Positions 41,762-51,033 of a stretch of 64,000 nucleotides of DNA are shown here, in pieces (within the stretch, counting starts at the first letter, position 1; the number at the start of each line of letters is the position of its first letter). Source of the DNA: JALNZU01 sp964463695 (GTDB lineage: Bacteria; Bacteroidota; Bacteroidia; Bacteroidales; F082); NCBI GenBank assembly GCA_964463695.1, contig CAYXCZ010000007.1, positions 1 to 64,000 of the forward strand. Direction: 5' to 3'. The translations under genes were made by a program, and so were the position numbers. The notes under the pieces were generated by a model. That model did no database searches and was not told the origin of the DNA. It saw only the letters and a list, made by a program, of their open reading frames with translations.

Positions 41762-43339
41762 ATGAAACAGTTTTTTACCACTTTTATCATGCTTGCTGTC
41801 TACGCAGCAGCCCAAAGTCAAAATTTTATCGCATGTGGCGACCAGTCGGGTGAATGGAATTATGACACTGTCTTTGTCCAGTGCGACATACAGATTCCTG
41901 ATGGACAAACACTTATTATCAATCCAGGGACAAAAGTGATTTTTACCGGTTACTATTCTCTAACCGTTCAGGGAACTCTTAAGGCACTTGGACTGCCATC
42001 CGATAGCATTTTATTCACTGTTGCTGACACTACAGGTTTTGGCGATATTAACAGCAATGCTGGTGGATGGAATGGCATTCGCATTGAGGATACCCCTGTT
42101 TCGAACGATTCAACACAATTCGAATATTGCCAACTCAGCTATGGTAAAGCAGTTGGCGATTCGCTTAATTGTTTTGGAGGAGCAATCCGTATAAAACGTT
42201 TCAACAAAGTGAGTATGCGACACATTCGCTTACAACATAATTATTCCTACTATTGGGGAGGTGCGCTTTATGCTTTTAAAAGCAATCTCCTCATCGAAAA
42301 CTCTGTTATATCAGATAATTACGCTGGAAATGACGGCATGATCTACGGCTATGGTGGCGGACTTTGTTTTGTTTCGTCGGACCCCATCGTTCAAAAAAAT
42401 ACTTTTTACAGGAACAGCTCTACCGGCGTTGGTGGGGCAGCTTCATTTGAGTATTCCAAACCCATCGTCCTCGATTGCATTATTCGGGATAATTACAGCG
42501 CTTTGGGAGGTGGCCTTTGCTTTATCAGGTCGCAACCTGACCGACCGATAGCCAACCTGCTCATCATCAGTAATGAAGCGAAATTCTTCGGCGGAGGTAT
42601 CGCCAATCTAACTGCCACCACTGTGATGACAAATGCTACGATAACCAATAATCTGGCACCTATGGGAGGTGGATATTATTGCAATGAATATGCTCATGCA
42701 AAACTTTTCAACAGCATCCTATGGGGAAACATTGCCTACGACACACTTGGATCTCAGGTGTGGATATGGGATGTGAATTCTGTGCCAGGGTTCTATAACA
42801 GTATTGTGCAGGGCGGCGTTCCATGGTTTGGTGGAAGCACTTTTCAGGGAGAATTTGTTAATTGTCCCGACCTTGATCCTATGTTTAGCAATACTACTTT
42901 GTCGGATTATAGTTTGTTGCCCGGTAGTCCGGCAATAAATACAGCTCTAAACGATATTGGCTTTTTTGAGCTTCCCATCAACGACCTTTCAGGTCACAAC
43001 CGCATTATGTATGGAACCGCAGATATGGGAGCATATGAATATCAGGGGTTTGTGGAGCAACAAGAGAAGGAACCTATTCAGCTGAAATTGAATCTATGGC
43101 CTGTTCCTGTAAATGAAAACGCTGTTATAACTGTTGAAAGCGAATTGGAAGAAACATGCGTACTGCGTGTTTGTGATGCTATGGGTAAAACAGTTTCTCA
43201 AATGAACATGCAATTAATAAAAGGACAAAACAAATTCCTTTTAAACCAGATTACTCAGGTTAATCAACTTTCTAAAGGAGTCTACATGTTGGAAATCAGC
43301 ACAAAGACTTATAAAAATAGCCTGAACTTTGTCAACTAG
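41762..43339 (+). CDS. T9SS-secreted right-handed beta-helix protein
   Basis: 525 residues. Signal peptide to about residue 19. The central region repeats GGG/GGAL-type turns (NCFGGAIRIKRFN, YYWGGALYAFKSN, YGYGGGLCFVSSD, VGGAASFEYSK, LGGGLCFIRSQP, FGGGIANLTATT, MGGGYYCNEY) as in parallel beta-helix or polymorphic-outer-membrane-like proteins; NGIRIEDTPVSNDSTQFEYC opens the helix. The last 80 residues are a T9SS type A sorting domain (LNLWPVPVNENAVITV, LSKGVYMLEISTK). Probably a surface-attached adhesin or polysaccharide-acting protein. Its 3' end overlaps the convergent downstream gene by 8 nt. Confidence 0.87.
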   Translation: MKQFFTTFIMLAVYAAAQSQNFIACGDQSGEWNYDTVFVQCDIQIPDGQTLIINPGTKVIFTGYYSLTVQGTLKALGLPSDSILFTVADTTGFGDINSNAGGWNGIRIEDTPVSNDSTQFEYCQLSYGKAVGDSLNCFGGAIRIKRFNKVSMRHIRLQHNYSYYWGGALYAFKSNLLIENSVISDNYAGNDGMIYGYGGGLCFVSSDPIVQKNTFYRNSSTGVGGAASFEYSKPIVLDCIIRDNYSALGGGLCFIRSQPDRPIANLLIISNEAKFFGGGIANLTATTVMTNATITNNLAPMGGGYYCNEYAHAKLFNSILWGNIAYDTLGSQVWIWDVNSVPGFYNSIVQGGVPWFGGSTFQGEFVNCPDLDPMFSNTTLSDYSLLPGSPAINTALNDIGFFELPINDLSGHNRIMYGTADMGAYEYQGFVEQQEKEPIQLKLNLWPVPVNENAVITVESELEETCVLRVCDAMGKTVSQMNMQLIKGQNKFLLNQITQVNQLSKGVYMLEISTKTYKNSLNFVN

Positions 43340-44807
43340 GTTTTTTGTTTTGCTGCTTTTGCTCATATACCCATTCAGCATCAATCCGGAGCATTTCTTC
43401 ATCGCTGATCTTTCTGTCTTTGGCTTTCTTCTGTATTCCCGCATACCAATCCGGCGAACCTTTTATTGCCATCATAAGCATCTCAATCACAAGGTTTTTA
43501 TCGGTGTACAGCTCCGGATGCTTTTGCCAGTCGTCAAACATCCTGAACTTTGCTTCAAGTGCCAACCGTTCCTGTAAAGGCATTCTGGCAGCTTTTGCAT
43601 CATTGTAAATTCTTATGAATTCCAGATTTCCTATTCTAACCTCATTGAGAAAATAATCCTTACGTTGAATACGTCCAGGATAAAAAAGCTCATAAAGCTC
43701 ACTATCAAATCCCCAGGCAAAATTTTGATGAAATCGTTCCGTGATCATGATCAAAATAAGATCAGATTTATCAATCTCAGACCTCAGATCACGTTCTTTT
43801 GCTAAACCTACCTGCGCACCAACATGATTGTGCACCAACTTATTATAATACCAAAACTGGCTGTCGCTAAAAGTATTCAGCATGATTTTCTCATTCTGCC
43901 AGTTAAAATAGAAACTATCCCCAATGACAAGTAAATTCAATCCATCCTCTGGAGCGGGTTCAAAAAATAATTCCGGATAAGCTATATTTTCAACTGGAGC
44001 TTCCTTCAACAGGTTCATAGTAAGCCAGATATCATCATCAGGATGCTTAAGCTTTCCAGCTTCATGAAGTTTAGAGATAGAAAATGAATGAATCCTGTCC
44101 GGGTACTCCGCTTCAAGAATTCGGAGTAAGGTGTCGGCAGCAAGAATTGCTCCATAATACGACCAATGCGTGCCCGTTCGAGGAAAAAGTCGGTATGTTG
44201 AAGTATCGCGCCATTGACTGAAACACTCATTGTAATCCAATAAGTTAATCCCGCTCTGTTCAAAACTCATCTTCAATGACTTATAATTGCTTTGATTTGC
44301 AGAACCTGTTTGGTACTTATTCGGATAGCGATCGCTATAAACTGTCCCTTTGCCGGGTTCAATAATCACCATGATGCTCTTACCCAAACTCTTGAGTGTA
44401 TCCTGAATAGCTTTTAACTGCTCCGCCTTTTGTTGCCAGACCTCCTCTCCAATAAAAAACTCCCCGGTTGCTGCTCTAAGGTAATCCTCCTCAAAAAGCT
44501 CTGACTGTTGTCCAACAATGACACCTTCAGCATTGGCTTTCGAAAACAAACTGAATTGCCATTGATTATACAGACGCACAAGTGTATTATGAAACCCAAT
44601 TCCAGCTTCTGTTTGCTGGTTGACAGCATTTTGAAAACTACCATCAAGCCAATTGGAAAGCTGAAGTGAATCAAGCGTCACTTTATTCAGCTTTTCAAAA
44701 GAACCGAAAAGCGGTGGTTCTTTTACGATCTTAAAAAATTGTTGAAATCCTGGTAAAAGCAGAAGCAACAAGATCGAACCAAACAATACATTTTTTACCG
44801 TCTTCAT
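43332..44807 (-). CDS. AlgX/AlgJ-like SGNH-type acetyltransferase homologue
   Basis: 491 residues. One N-terminal membrane anchor (about 6-24) followed by a periplasmic SGNH-hydrolase-like domain. VIVGQQSELFEEDYLR, SIMVIIEPGKGTVYSD, the catalytic-like FPRTGTHWSYYGAILAADTLL and LLVIGDSFYFNWQ fit the AlgJ/AlgX pattern, in which the Asp-x-His pair and a Ser carry out O-acetylation of polysaccharide. The His-bearing motif reads G-T-H rather than D-x-H. No MBOAT acyltransferase gene is next to it, although such proteins usually have one. Confidence 0.75.
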   Translation of the reverse strand: MKTVKNVLFGSILLLLLLPGFQQFFKIVKEPPLFGSFEKLNKVTLDSLQLSNWLDGSFQNAVNQQTEAGIGFHNTLVRLYNQWQFSLFSKANAEGVIVGQQSELFEEDYLRAATGEFFIGEEVWQQKAEQLKAIQDTLKSLGKSIMVIIEPGKGTVYSDRYPNKYQTGSANQSNYKSLKMSFEQSGINLLDYNECFSQWRDTSTYRLFPRTGTHWSYYGAILAADTLLRILEAEYPDRIHSFSISKLHEAGKLKHPDDDIWLTMNLLKEAPVENIAYPELFFEPAPEDGLNLLVIGDSFYFNWQNEKIMLNTFSDSQFWYYNKLVHNHVGAQVGLAKERDLRSEIDKSDLILIMITERFHQNFAWGFDSELYELFYPGRIQRKDYFLNEVRIGNLEFIRIYNDAKAARMPLQERLALEAKFRMFDDWQKHPELYTDKNLVIEMLMMAIKGSPDWYAGIQKKAKDRKISDEEMLRIDAEWVYEQKQQNKKPS

Positions 44808-44836
44808 CAGAAGTTGCAGAAAGTGAAATGGCCTTA

Positions 44837-47800
44837 TTACCTTGAAGCGCGAATTACCGGCTTAACAATTCGTTGATTACCATATTGTAAGACTATATAG
44901 ATCAATCCGTTACTTCCCAATTCATGTGTAGGGTTTATCTGATATAACTGGCCATCAGTTGCATTAACTGTAGTCCCAAAAAGGTGACTTCCTTTAGCAT
45001 CAGTAACGACCAGACTAAAGGGTTCACTTGAATGAGCTTTGACAGAAATTAACAATTGATCCTTGAAAGGATTAGGGCCAACCAACAATTCAAACGATTT
45101 GTCTTCAGATTGCTCTTCAACGCTTGTATAAATTTTTACCGCAGGCAGAACCACGTAATCTATCCAAACACAGTCGCTCCCACTTGAAACACTGTAGTCT
45201 TTTTCATACCTCCAACGGAAAGTTTGCTCTCCTGCATCAACTACATACACAGCCCGCGACCATGGCACTTCGCCCGACCATTCGTCCAGTTGTTCTCCAT
45301 TAACAGAAAACTTGAGGTAGTCATAATTCGACTCGGTTGATACTTTGTAATAATAAGAAATAGTATCAGCAAAAGCCACCTCATACGACAAAACCAGATT
45401 TGAAGACATATCATCACCTATCACTCCTGAACGTGCCGCGTAAGTTCCTTCATAAGGGGTAACTGTTGTGATAGTCCAGGGCGCATCGCCAGACATTTGC
45501 CAATCAAATATCTCAAAGGCTCCGGATTCAAAATTTTCGACTATGAGCGATGTCATCAATGGCAGACCTTTTTGATAGTTGTAACCGTTAGCTGCCACCA
45601 CATTTAGCAAAAGCTCAACCACCTGCATTGGGGTAGCATCGGCTGACAACTCTACCTGAAATACTGCCTCCCAAATTTGCATCGGAAGAAGCTGACTTAT
45701 TGAAGCTGTCCCACTTAATATGGTTAAATCCTGATCGTTTGTACTCAGGTCAGCATCAACATCCTGAAGTTTACCACCCCCGTTATTTCGCATCCGAATG
45801 ACTAAATTTGCAGTTTCACCAGGTTCAAGTATGCCATTTTCACCATCATTTACACTAACTGTAAGTACATGTAAATTTGGTGCATAGGCTGTTATTGAAA
45901 TATTTCTGCTCCAACTTCCCTCTGCTGTTGTATAGTTTAGCGTAAAATCAGCTTTATGCAAATCAGGAACATCAGGGCTAACCTCTAAAAGGAAAATTTC
46001 GCTTAATTCAACTGACGCATCAACAGCAAGTGAAGGAAGATCAACCTGTCCCTCAACAATTGATATATAGGTATCCTCACCGGTAAGCTGAAGAGTACCT
46101 GTTCCAAGATTAACCGGGTTCTTATTTTCAAAATGAAAGTTAAATCGTACATCTTCACCATACTCGACAACTTCATCGCCACCGGCATTTACTGTATAAT
46201 CCATAACAACGCCTTGAACTTCAATAGGCAAAGCAGCTGTTTTTCTGATATTGTTTTGATCACTTACCAATACAGTGATTGTGCGACCCGGAGTATAACT
46301 ATCTATTGTAGCTGAGAGTAAGCCTTTTTTTGTAAGTTTCAGATTATTAAAGCGTTCATGTGGCATGAAGGTGGTATGCTGCTGTGCATAGGGCACAAAA
46401 TATCCGGTTTTATTCAGGAGAAGCATATTCTCTCCATCACCATTTGAGATTCCGGCGAACCTTGCAATATAAGATGCTGCCAAATGTGTTCCATAAAACA
46501 ATTCGATACGTCCGTCTTTATGAAGTCGTGCAGCCATACTTACCTCACTATTTCCACTTTGTCCGTAAACCGAAAGTTTCCAGCGAATGGTAGCAGCATC
46601 AGGTCCAAGTTCTGCCCATATGCCATCACCGGCAGAGCCATTTACATAAAATGGCTTTGACAAAGCAGGTGCAATTATCTTATTTTGAATAACATATGTT
46701 TTTCCGGCTATATAATATGGCCATGTTACCAAAGAAGGTTCGAACATAATAAAACCATCAACTGCGACATATATCTTATCGTATTCCTTTCCATAAAAGG
46801 GAAATGAAAAAGGTAATTCAACAGCTCCTGTTCCTTCATCATTTCCTGAGACGCTGACGGGATTTCCATTTATTTCTGGAAATGTTGAAGTAGAATTAAT
46901 TGTATCAAAAGCATCGAGGAGATACCAGCTGTAAGGATCTTGTCCTCCTTCTGCCAACAACTGAACTTCACTATTTTGATATAATTCGAATGGAGGAACA
47001 TCATCAGTTACAACTTCAACCTGCTCAAAGTTAACAGGGATCGAAATACCTATTGTGGTGACCGTATTGTTTTGAATTGATACATTTGACAAAGTTGCAG
47101 GTATTTCCTGAGGGATGCCATTGGTGTAGTCAATGAGTGTGAAACTATTAATCGTTCCCTGAGAAGCACCTCCCTCATCATTTTCAACAACCATAAAGAA
47201 AAACCTAACATTCTGACCGGGTTCAACATGCGAAAGGAGGTAATTCAAATCAAGACCCACCTCAATGGTTGCCCCACCTGAGTTCCCTTGCATTGGCTGA
47301 CAACCTCCTTGAAAATCAAACATCGGATACTGTTGAACAAACTCAGGTTCTGATGCCATAGGATCATTCGAGACACCTGCCATTAACTTTAGCTTATTGC
47401 GGCAAGGATAGGTCAGACTCACTTTTGCCGTTAGCTGAGGAGTATAATTTTCTTTCACATCAATTACAATCACCTGATTGTTCCAAATACCACCTTGTGT
47501 TGAAATATCGGCGACTGTTTTGTACATCATATATGAAAAACCTGCATCACCCCATCCACTAATACTTCCATAGGTATTTGCCATTTTAAAACCACCAATT
47601 TCCCAGTCACGTATATCGATCAGACCGTCGCCATTGATATCCAGGTGGTTGGTATACTGTCCATCGTCGTTATAGTCCCAGCGTATTGAGTCATGATATC
47701 CAACAATCGCCATAGCATGGTTGGGAGAGCTGCCCCATGAATAAATGACATGCCTTCCGGCTTCGGGTGTTCCGGGGGGCAAAAGTTCGGGTGGGCTTGT

Positions 47801-48439
47801 AAACTGGGAGTAAAAAGAGGCCATACCACCATTTTCGGAGCCATTGCCATGGTCGTAAATCCAGTTTTTTAAGGTTTGAAGTCCTTCTAATGTATTGGTT
47901 CTTATGGAATAGATACCATCAACCCTGTTTTGCATCGCATTATAATACTTGTCGTAGCCACTCATCCAGCGTGAAGCACCTCCAGAAGCCATTCCACCAT
48001 AATCCACAACATTTGGATTACCGGCATATTTTACGATTTGCATGCTTTCAAAGTAGTTAATTCCTGCATCGCTGCCACCATTCAGGAAATTATAGGTGAA
48101 ATGGGTGGCATACTGATTTTGTGGTAAAGTGCCCAATACACGCCGCGCTGCATTGATTTCATATGTAAACATCACTCCGATACTTGATGCTTGACCGCAC
48201 TCCAAACCCACTTGTCCAATTAAAGGACGCATATAGGGCAATAACGAATTGTCAACAACAGGAGGAAGTAACCTGCGCATCGAAATATCAGACAGCTTTA
48301 ACTCTGGTATCTTTGACAAAGTAATAGAGTCAGCTTTTGTGAGTGGTTGCAATGAAAGCTGTCCGTCCGACTGAGCGTTAACAACAAAAGGAAGCAGCAG
48401 AAACAAAAAGAAAAACCGAAAGTATGTCATTTGGGTCAT
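44837..48439 (-). CDS. T9SS-secreted papain-like cysteine protease
   Basis: 1200 residues: signal peptide (about 1-23), C1A peptidase (about 60-320), beta-sandwich repeats (about 320-1110) and a T9SS type A sorting domain. The catalytic Cys81 is in VGLECGQASSIG, His in PNHAMAIVGYHD and Asn in FKMANTYGSISGWG. Between the His and Asn lies a Ca-binding dockerin-like loop, HLDINGDGLIDIRDWEIGG. The middle part includes a BACON/IgG-like domain and CARDB-like repeats (EYGEDVRFNFHFEN, LEPGETANLVIRMRNNGGG). The sorting domain includes LVGPNPFKDQLLISV. It should be a large surface or extracellular protease. Confidence 0.88.
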   Translation of the reverse strand: MTQMTYFRFFFLFLLLPFVVNAQSDGQLSLQPLTKADSITLSKIPELKLSDISMRRLLPPVVDNSLLPYMRPLIGQVGLECGQASSIGVMFTYEINAARRVLGTLPQNQYATHFTYNFLNGGSDAGINYFESMQIVKYAGNPNVVDYGGMASGGASRWMSGYDKYYNAMQNRVDGIYSIRTNTLEGLQTLKNWIYDHGNGSENGGMASFYSQFTSPPELLPPGTPEAGRHVIYSWGSSPNHAMAIVGYHDSIRWDYNDDGQYTNHLDINGDGLIDIRDWEIGGFKMANTYGSISGWGDAGFSYMMYKTVADISTQGGIWNNQVIVIDVKENYTPQLTAKVSLTYPCRNKLKLMAGVSNDPMASEPEFVQQYPMFDFQGGCQPMQGNSGGATIEVGLDLNYLLSHVEPGQNVRFFFMVVENDEGGASQGTINSFTLIDYTNGIPQEIPATLSNVSIQNNTVTTIGISIPVNFEQVEVVTDDVPPFELYQNSEVQLLAEGGQDPYSWYLLDAFDTINSTSTFPEINGNPVSVSGNDEGTGAVELPFSFPFYGKEYDKIYVAVDGFIMFEPSLVTWPYYIAGKTYVIQNKIIAPALSKPFYVNGSAGDGIWAELGPDAATIRWKLSVYGQSGNSEVSMAARLHKDGRIELFYGTHLAASYIARFAGISNGDGENMLLLNKTGYFVPYAQQHTTFMPHERFNNLKLTKKGLLSATIDSYTPGRTITVLVSDQNNIRKTAALPIEVQGVVMDYTVNAGGDEVVEYGEDVRFNFHFENKNPVNLGTGTLQLTGEDTYISIVEGQVDLPSLAVDASVELSEIFLLEVSPDVPDLHKADFTLNYTTAEGSWSRNISITAYAPNLHVLTVSVNDGENGILEPGETANLVIRMRNNGGGKLQDVDADLSTNDQDLTILSGTASISQLLPMQIWEAVFQVELSADATPMQVVELLLNVVAANGYNYQKGLPLMTSLIVENFESGAFEIFDWQMSGDAPWTITTVTPYEGTYAARSGVIGDDMSSNLVLSYEVAFADTISYYYKVSTESNYDYLKFSVNGEQLDEWSGEVPWSRAVYVVDAGEQTFRWRYEKDYSVSSGSDCVWIDYVVLPAVKIYTSVEEQSEDKSFELLVGPNPFKDQLLISVKAHSSEPFSLVVTDAKGSHLFGTTVNATDGQLYQINPTHELGSNGLIYIVLQYGNQRIVKPVIRASR

Positions 48440-48459
48440 TTGTTAAATTTTTCTGGCCC

Positions 48460-48467
48460 CAAAGATA
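48460..48467 (-). promoter_or_regulatory. Promoter -7 element for the papain-like protease
   Basis: Minus-strand TATCTTTG, a perfect TAnnTTTG box, 20 bases upstream of the ATG at 48439. Confidence 0.5.
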
Positions 48468-48637
48468 GGTTTTTGGTTTCATTTACCCTGATTTTCAACT
48501 TACTTTTTAAGGAAGTAACTTCTTTTTATTTGAAGTAAACATCAAAACCAACATGACCTGATGAAGAAAATCACACGAGTCTAGGACAATTCAATTTGAG
48601 AAAGCAAAAGTGATTGATAAATGAAGGGAATTAAAAA

Positions 48638-49294
48638 CTACTGATTAAAAACAAATTGGATGAGATTTGCACCCATACGTAATGCTTTTGTTCGCGTTTC
48701 GGGGGAGTCATTGTGAACACGTGGATCTTCCCATCCATCTCCAAGGTCACATTCATAGGTATAGAAGCAAACCAACCTGCCTTCGTAAAATAGTCCAAAA
48801 CCCTGGGCAGGTTTATTATCATGGATATGAATCTTTGGCAAGCCTTCGGGAAAATTAAAAGCTTGATTATAAACAGGATGTTTAACAGGTAGTTCCACAA
48901 AATCAAGCTCAGGAAACACTTTTTTCATTTGTTGTCTAACAAAAACATCCATTCCATAATTGTCATCGATGTGCAAAAAGCCACCTGCAATAAGATATCT
49001 TCTTAAATTTTCGGCTTCTGTTGCATTAAAAATGACATTACCATGACCAGTCATATGAATGAAAGGATAGCTAAACAGTTCAGGACTATCGGGTTCAACC
49101 GTTCCGATTTCTTCGCGTAGGTGAGTGCCTATTTCCTGATTGCAAAATTTAACCAGATTTGGAAGAGAGGTTGGGTTAGCATACCAGTCACCACCACCAC
49201 GGTATTTCATCAATGCTATGCTAACATCGCTTTGAGAGTTCACTTGTAATGTAATCAGCACAAAGCCAAATAAATAAAAAAGTCTTTTCATCAT
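48638..49294 (-). CDS. DUF4159 domain protein, exported
   Basis: 218 residues with a signal peptide to about residue 20. The DUF4159 core is visible as IALMKYRGGGDWYANPTSL, FIHMTGHGNVIFNATEAENL, GFLHIDDNYGMDVFVR and VCFYTYECDLGDGWEDP, ending NLIQFVFNQ. The fold is related to class I glutamine-amidotransferase/ThuA-like proteins, of unknown activity in this family. Its start overlaps the rsmE stop by 4 nt (ATGA), so it is translated from the same message. Confidence 0.9.
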   Translation of the reverse strand: MMKRLFYLFGFVLITLQVNSQSDVSIALMKYRGGGDWYANPTSLPNLVKFCNQEIGTHLREEIGTVEPDSPELFSYPFIHMTGHGNVIFNATEAENLRRYLIAGGFLHIDDNYGMDVFVRQQMKKVFPELDFVELPVKHPVYNQAFNFPEGLPKIHIHDNKPAQGFGLFYEGRLVCFYTYECDLGDGWEDPRVHNDSPETRTKALRMGANLIQFVFNQ

Positions 49295-50001
49295 ACTGTC
49301 TGCTGATTAATAAGTTGAATTGTATGCACTGATACCAATGCTGCTGTTTCGGTACGAAGTCGGGCTTTCCCCAAACTTACCGGACAATAACCTGCTTGTT
49401 TTGCTTTATCTACTTCATGAGCACTGAAATCGCCTTCCGGACCAATGAGAATGGTACAATCGGAGTTTTGCTTATAACTGGATTGCAGAGTCGCAGCTAT
49501 TGATGGATCAATCCAGGCAACGAACTTCTGACCGTCGAAAGGCCGGGCTATAAGTGTTTCAAAAGTGCACAACTCATTCAACTTTGGCAAACGTGATTTC
49601 TGAGATTGTTTAAGGGCAGCCACACATATTTTCTCAATTCGTTCCAGATTAATACTTCTGCGTTCCGAATGAAACGAACTGAAGAAACTAATCTCATCTA
49701 CACCAATTTCTGTTGCTTTCTCAACAAACCATTCAATTCTATCACTGTTTTTTGTTGGTGCAAAGGCAACGTGTAAATGAAATGGCCAATGATCATATCC
49801 TTTCGTTGTGCTAGAAAGACTAAGGATGGCTCTTTTGGGATGTGCATCGAGCATCTTTGCAAGAAAAAAATTTCCTTTACCATCCGTTACCTTAGCTGTA
49901 TCATCATTTTGCATACGTAACACCCTTATAGCATGCTTTGACTCCTCTTCTGAAAGAATCACAGGACCTTCGTTTGCTGCCGGCAGAAAAAAGATATGCA
50001 T
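49291..50001 (-). CDS. rsmE: 16S rRNA (uracil-1498-N3)-methyltransferase RsmE
   Basis: 236 residues, the usual length. The N-terminal PUA-like domain (about 1-70: SEEESKHAIRVLRMQ, VTDGKGNFF) is followed by a SPOUT methyltransferase domain with FAPTKNSDRIEWFVEKATEIGV, KICVAALKQSQKSRLPKL and the knot TILIGPEGDFSAHEVDKA and VSLGKARLRTETAALV. It methylates U1498 of 16S rRNA in the decoding centre. The DUF4159 gene is coupled downstream. Confidence 0.96.
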   Translation of the reverse strand: MHIFFLPAANEGPVILSEEESKHAIRVLRMQNDDTAKVTDGKGNFFLAKMLDAHPKRAILSLSSTTKGYDHWPFHLHVAFAPTKNSDRIEWFVEKATEIGVDEISFFSSFHSERRSINLERIEKICVAALKQSQKSRLPKLNELCTFETLIARPFDGQKFVAWIDPSIAATLQSSYKQNSDCTILIGPEGDFSAHEVDKAKQAGYCPVSLGKARLRTETAALVSVHTIQLINQQTV

Positions 50002-50073
50002 CTATTGTGAATATGGTTATTTAGGGATAATTTTTAATGATACTCGTAAAATATCAATCAAAGGTGTACTTAA

Positions 50074-50904
50074 TCATTTGGTTTTCATTCGCTTTTTATA
50101 GCCTGTATACCAAATATAAAATCCGGCAAGTACAAACGGAATGCTTAGCCATTGTCCCATGTTCAATGCCATAGAGGATTCAAAACCAACTTGTGGTTCT
50201 TTAAGAAACTCCACAAAAAAGCGTGATCCAAAGATGAGCATCAGAAACCAGCCAAACAAAAATCCAGGCTGTTTTTCACCCATTCCACCTTTGAAATAGC
50301 TTTGCAGTAGGAAAAAGAAAGTGGCAAGATAGACAATTCCTTCATAAATCTGTGTGGGGTGCCGGGGATCAGCATGCATGGTAACGTCGTGGTATTTAAT
50401 AAAATAGAATCCCCAAGGCAAAGTGGTGGCATGACCAAATATTTCGGAATTCATCAAATTCCCCATCCTGATCAAAAATCCTGCAAGAGCAACTACAATT
50501 ACAATCCTGTCGATTGTCCAATAGAACGTTTTTTGATGTTTCTTCGAAAAGATGATCAAAGCAATGATGATACCTACAGCAGCGCCATGACTAGCTAATC
50601 CTCCTTCCCAAACTTTGAGAATTTCTATCGGATTGGCAAGGTAATATGCTGGTTCATAAAACAAACAATGTCCAAGTCGGGCACCTACTACGGTGGCGAT
50701 CAGCATATAAGTTGAAAGTTGATCAAGCACTTCGATCGGCATTTTTTCGCGTTTGAATACGCGTTGCATGATCATATAACCAAAAATGAAAGAAGCTGCA
50801 AAAAGCAGCCCATACCACCTGACTTCGCGGTCGCCAAGCAGAGGCAGCCAATCGGGAAAAGTAAACATCACCGGAGAAACGTCCCAAACAACAGATAGAA
50901 TCAT
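50074..50904 (-). CDS. lgt: Prolipoprotein diacylglyceryl transferase
   Basis: 276 residues with about seven transmembrane segments. The signature motif appears as LIRMGNLMNSEIFGHAT (canonical GRxGNFxNxE), and HPTQIYEGIVYL and GSRFFVEFLKEPQ match the family. VGARLGHCLFYEPAYYL is also typical. It transfers the diacylglyceryl group to the lipobox cysteine, the first step in lipoprotein maturation; many lipoproteins in this window need it. A -7 element lies just upstream. Confidence 0.96.
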   Translation of the reverse strand: MILSVVWDVSPVMFTFPDWLPLLGDREVRWYGLLFAASFIFGYMIMQRVFKREKMPIEVLDQLSTYMLIATVVGARLGHCLFYEPAYYLANPIEILKVWEGGLASHGAAVGIIIALIIFSKKHQKTFYWTIDRIVIVVALAGFLIRMGNLMNSEIFGHATTLPWGFYFIKYHDVTMHADPRHPTQIYEGIVYLATFFFLLQSYFKGGMGEKQPGFLFGWFLMLIFGSRFFVEFLKEPQVGFESSMALNMGQWLSIPFVLAGFYIWYTGYKKRMKTK

Positions 50905-50920
50905 TTTGCTATTTTTTTTA

Positions 50921-50928
50921 CAAAGATA
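50921..50928 (-). promoter_or_regulatory. Promoter -7 element for lgt
   Basis: Minus-strand TATCTTTG, a perfect TAnnTTTG box, 16 bases before the ATG at 50904. Confidence 0.5.
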
Positions 50929-51033
50929 AGTCGTTTCTGTAAATCAATGCCTTGTTGCTTTTAAAAAGCCAATTTCAGATGTTAAGAAATTGTAATTAAC
51001 ACAAACTGGATGGCTTTAAACATTAGTCAGTAA

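Noticed and set aside
41762..43339. Repeated GGG motifs first read as possible DNA tandem repeats
   Set aside because: The repetition is at protein level (beta-helix turns); the DNA units differ.
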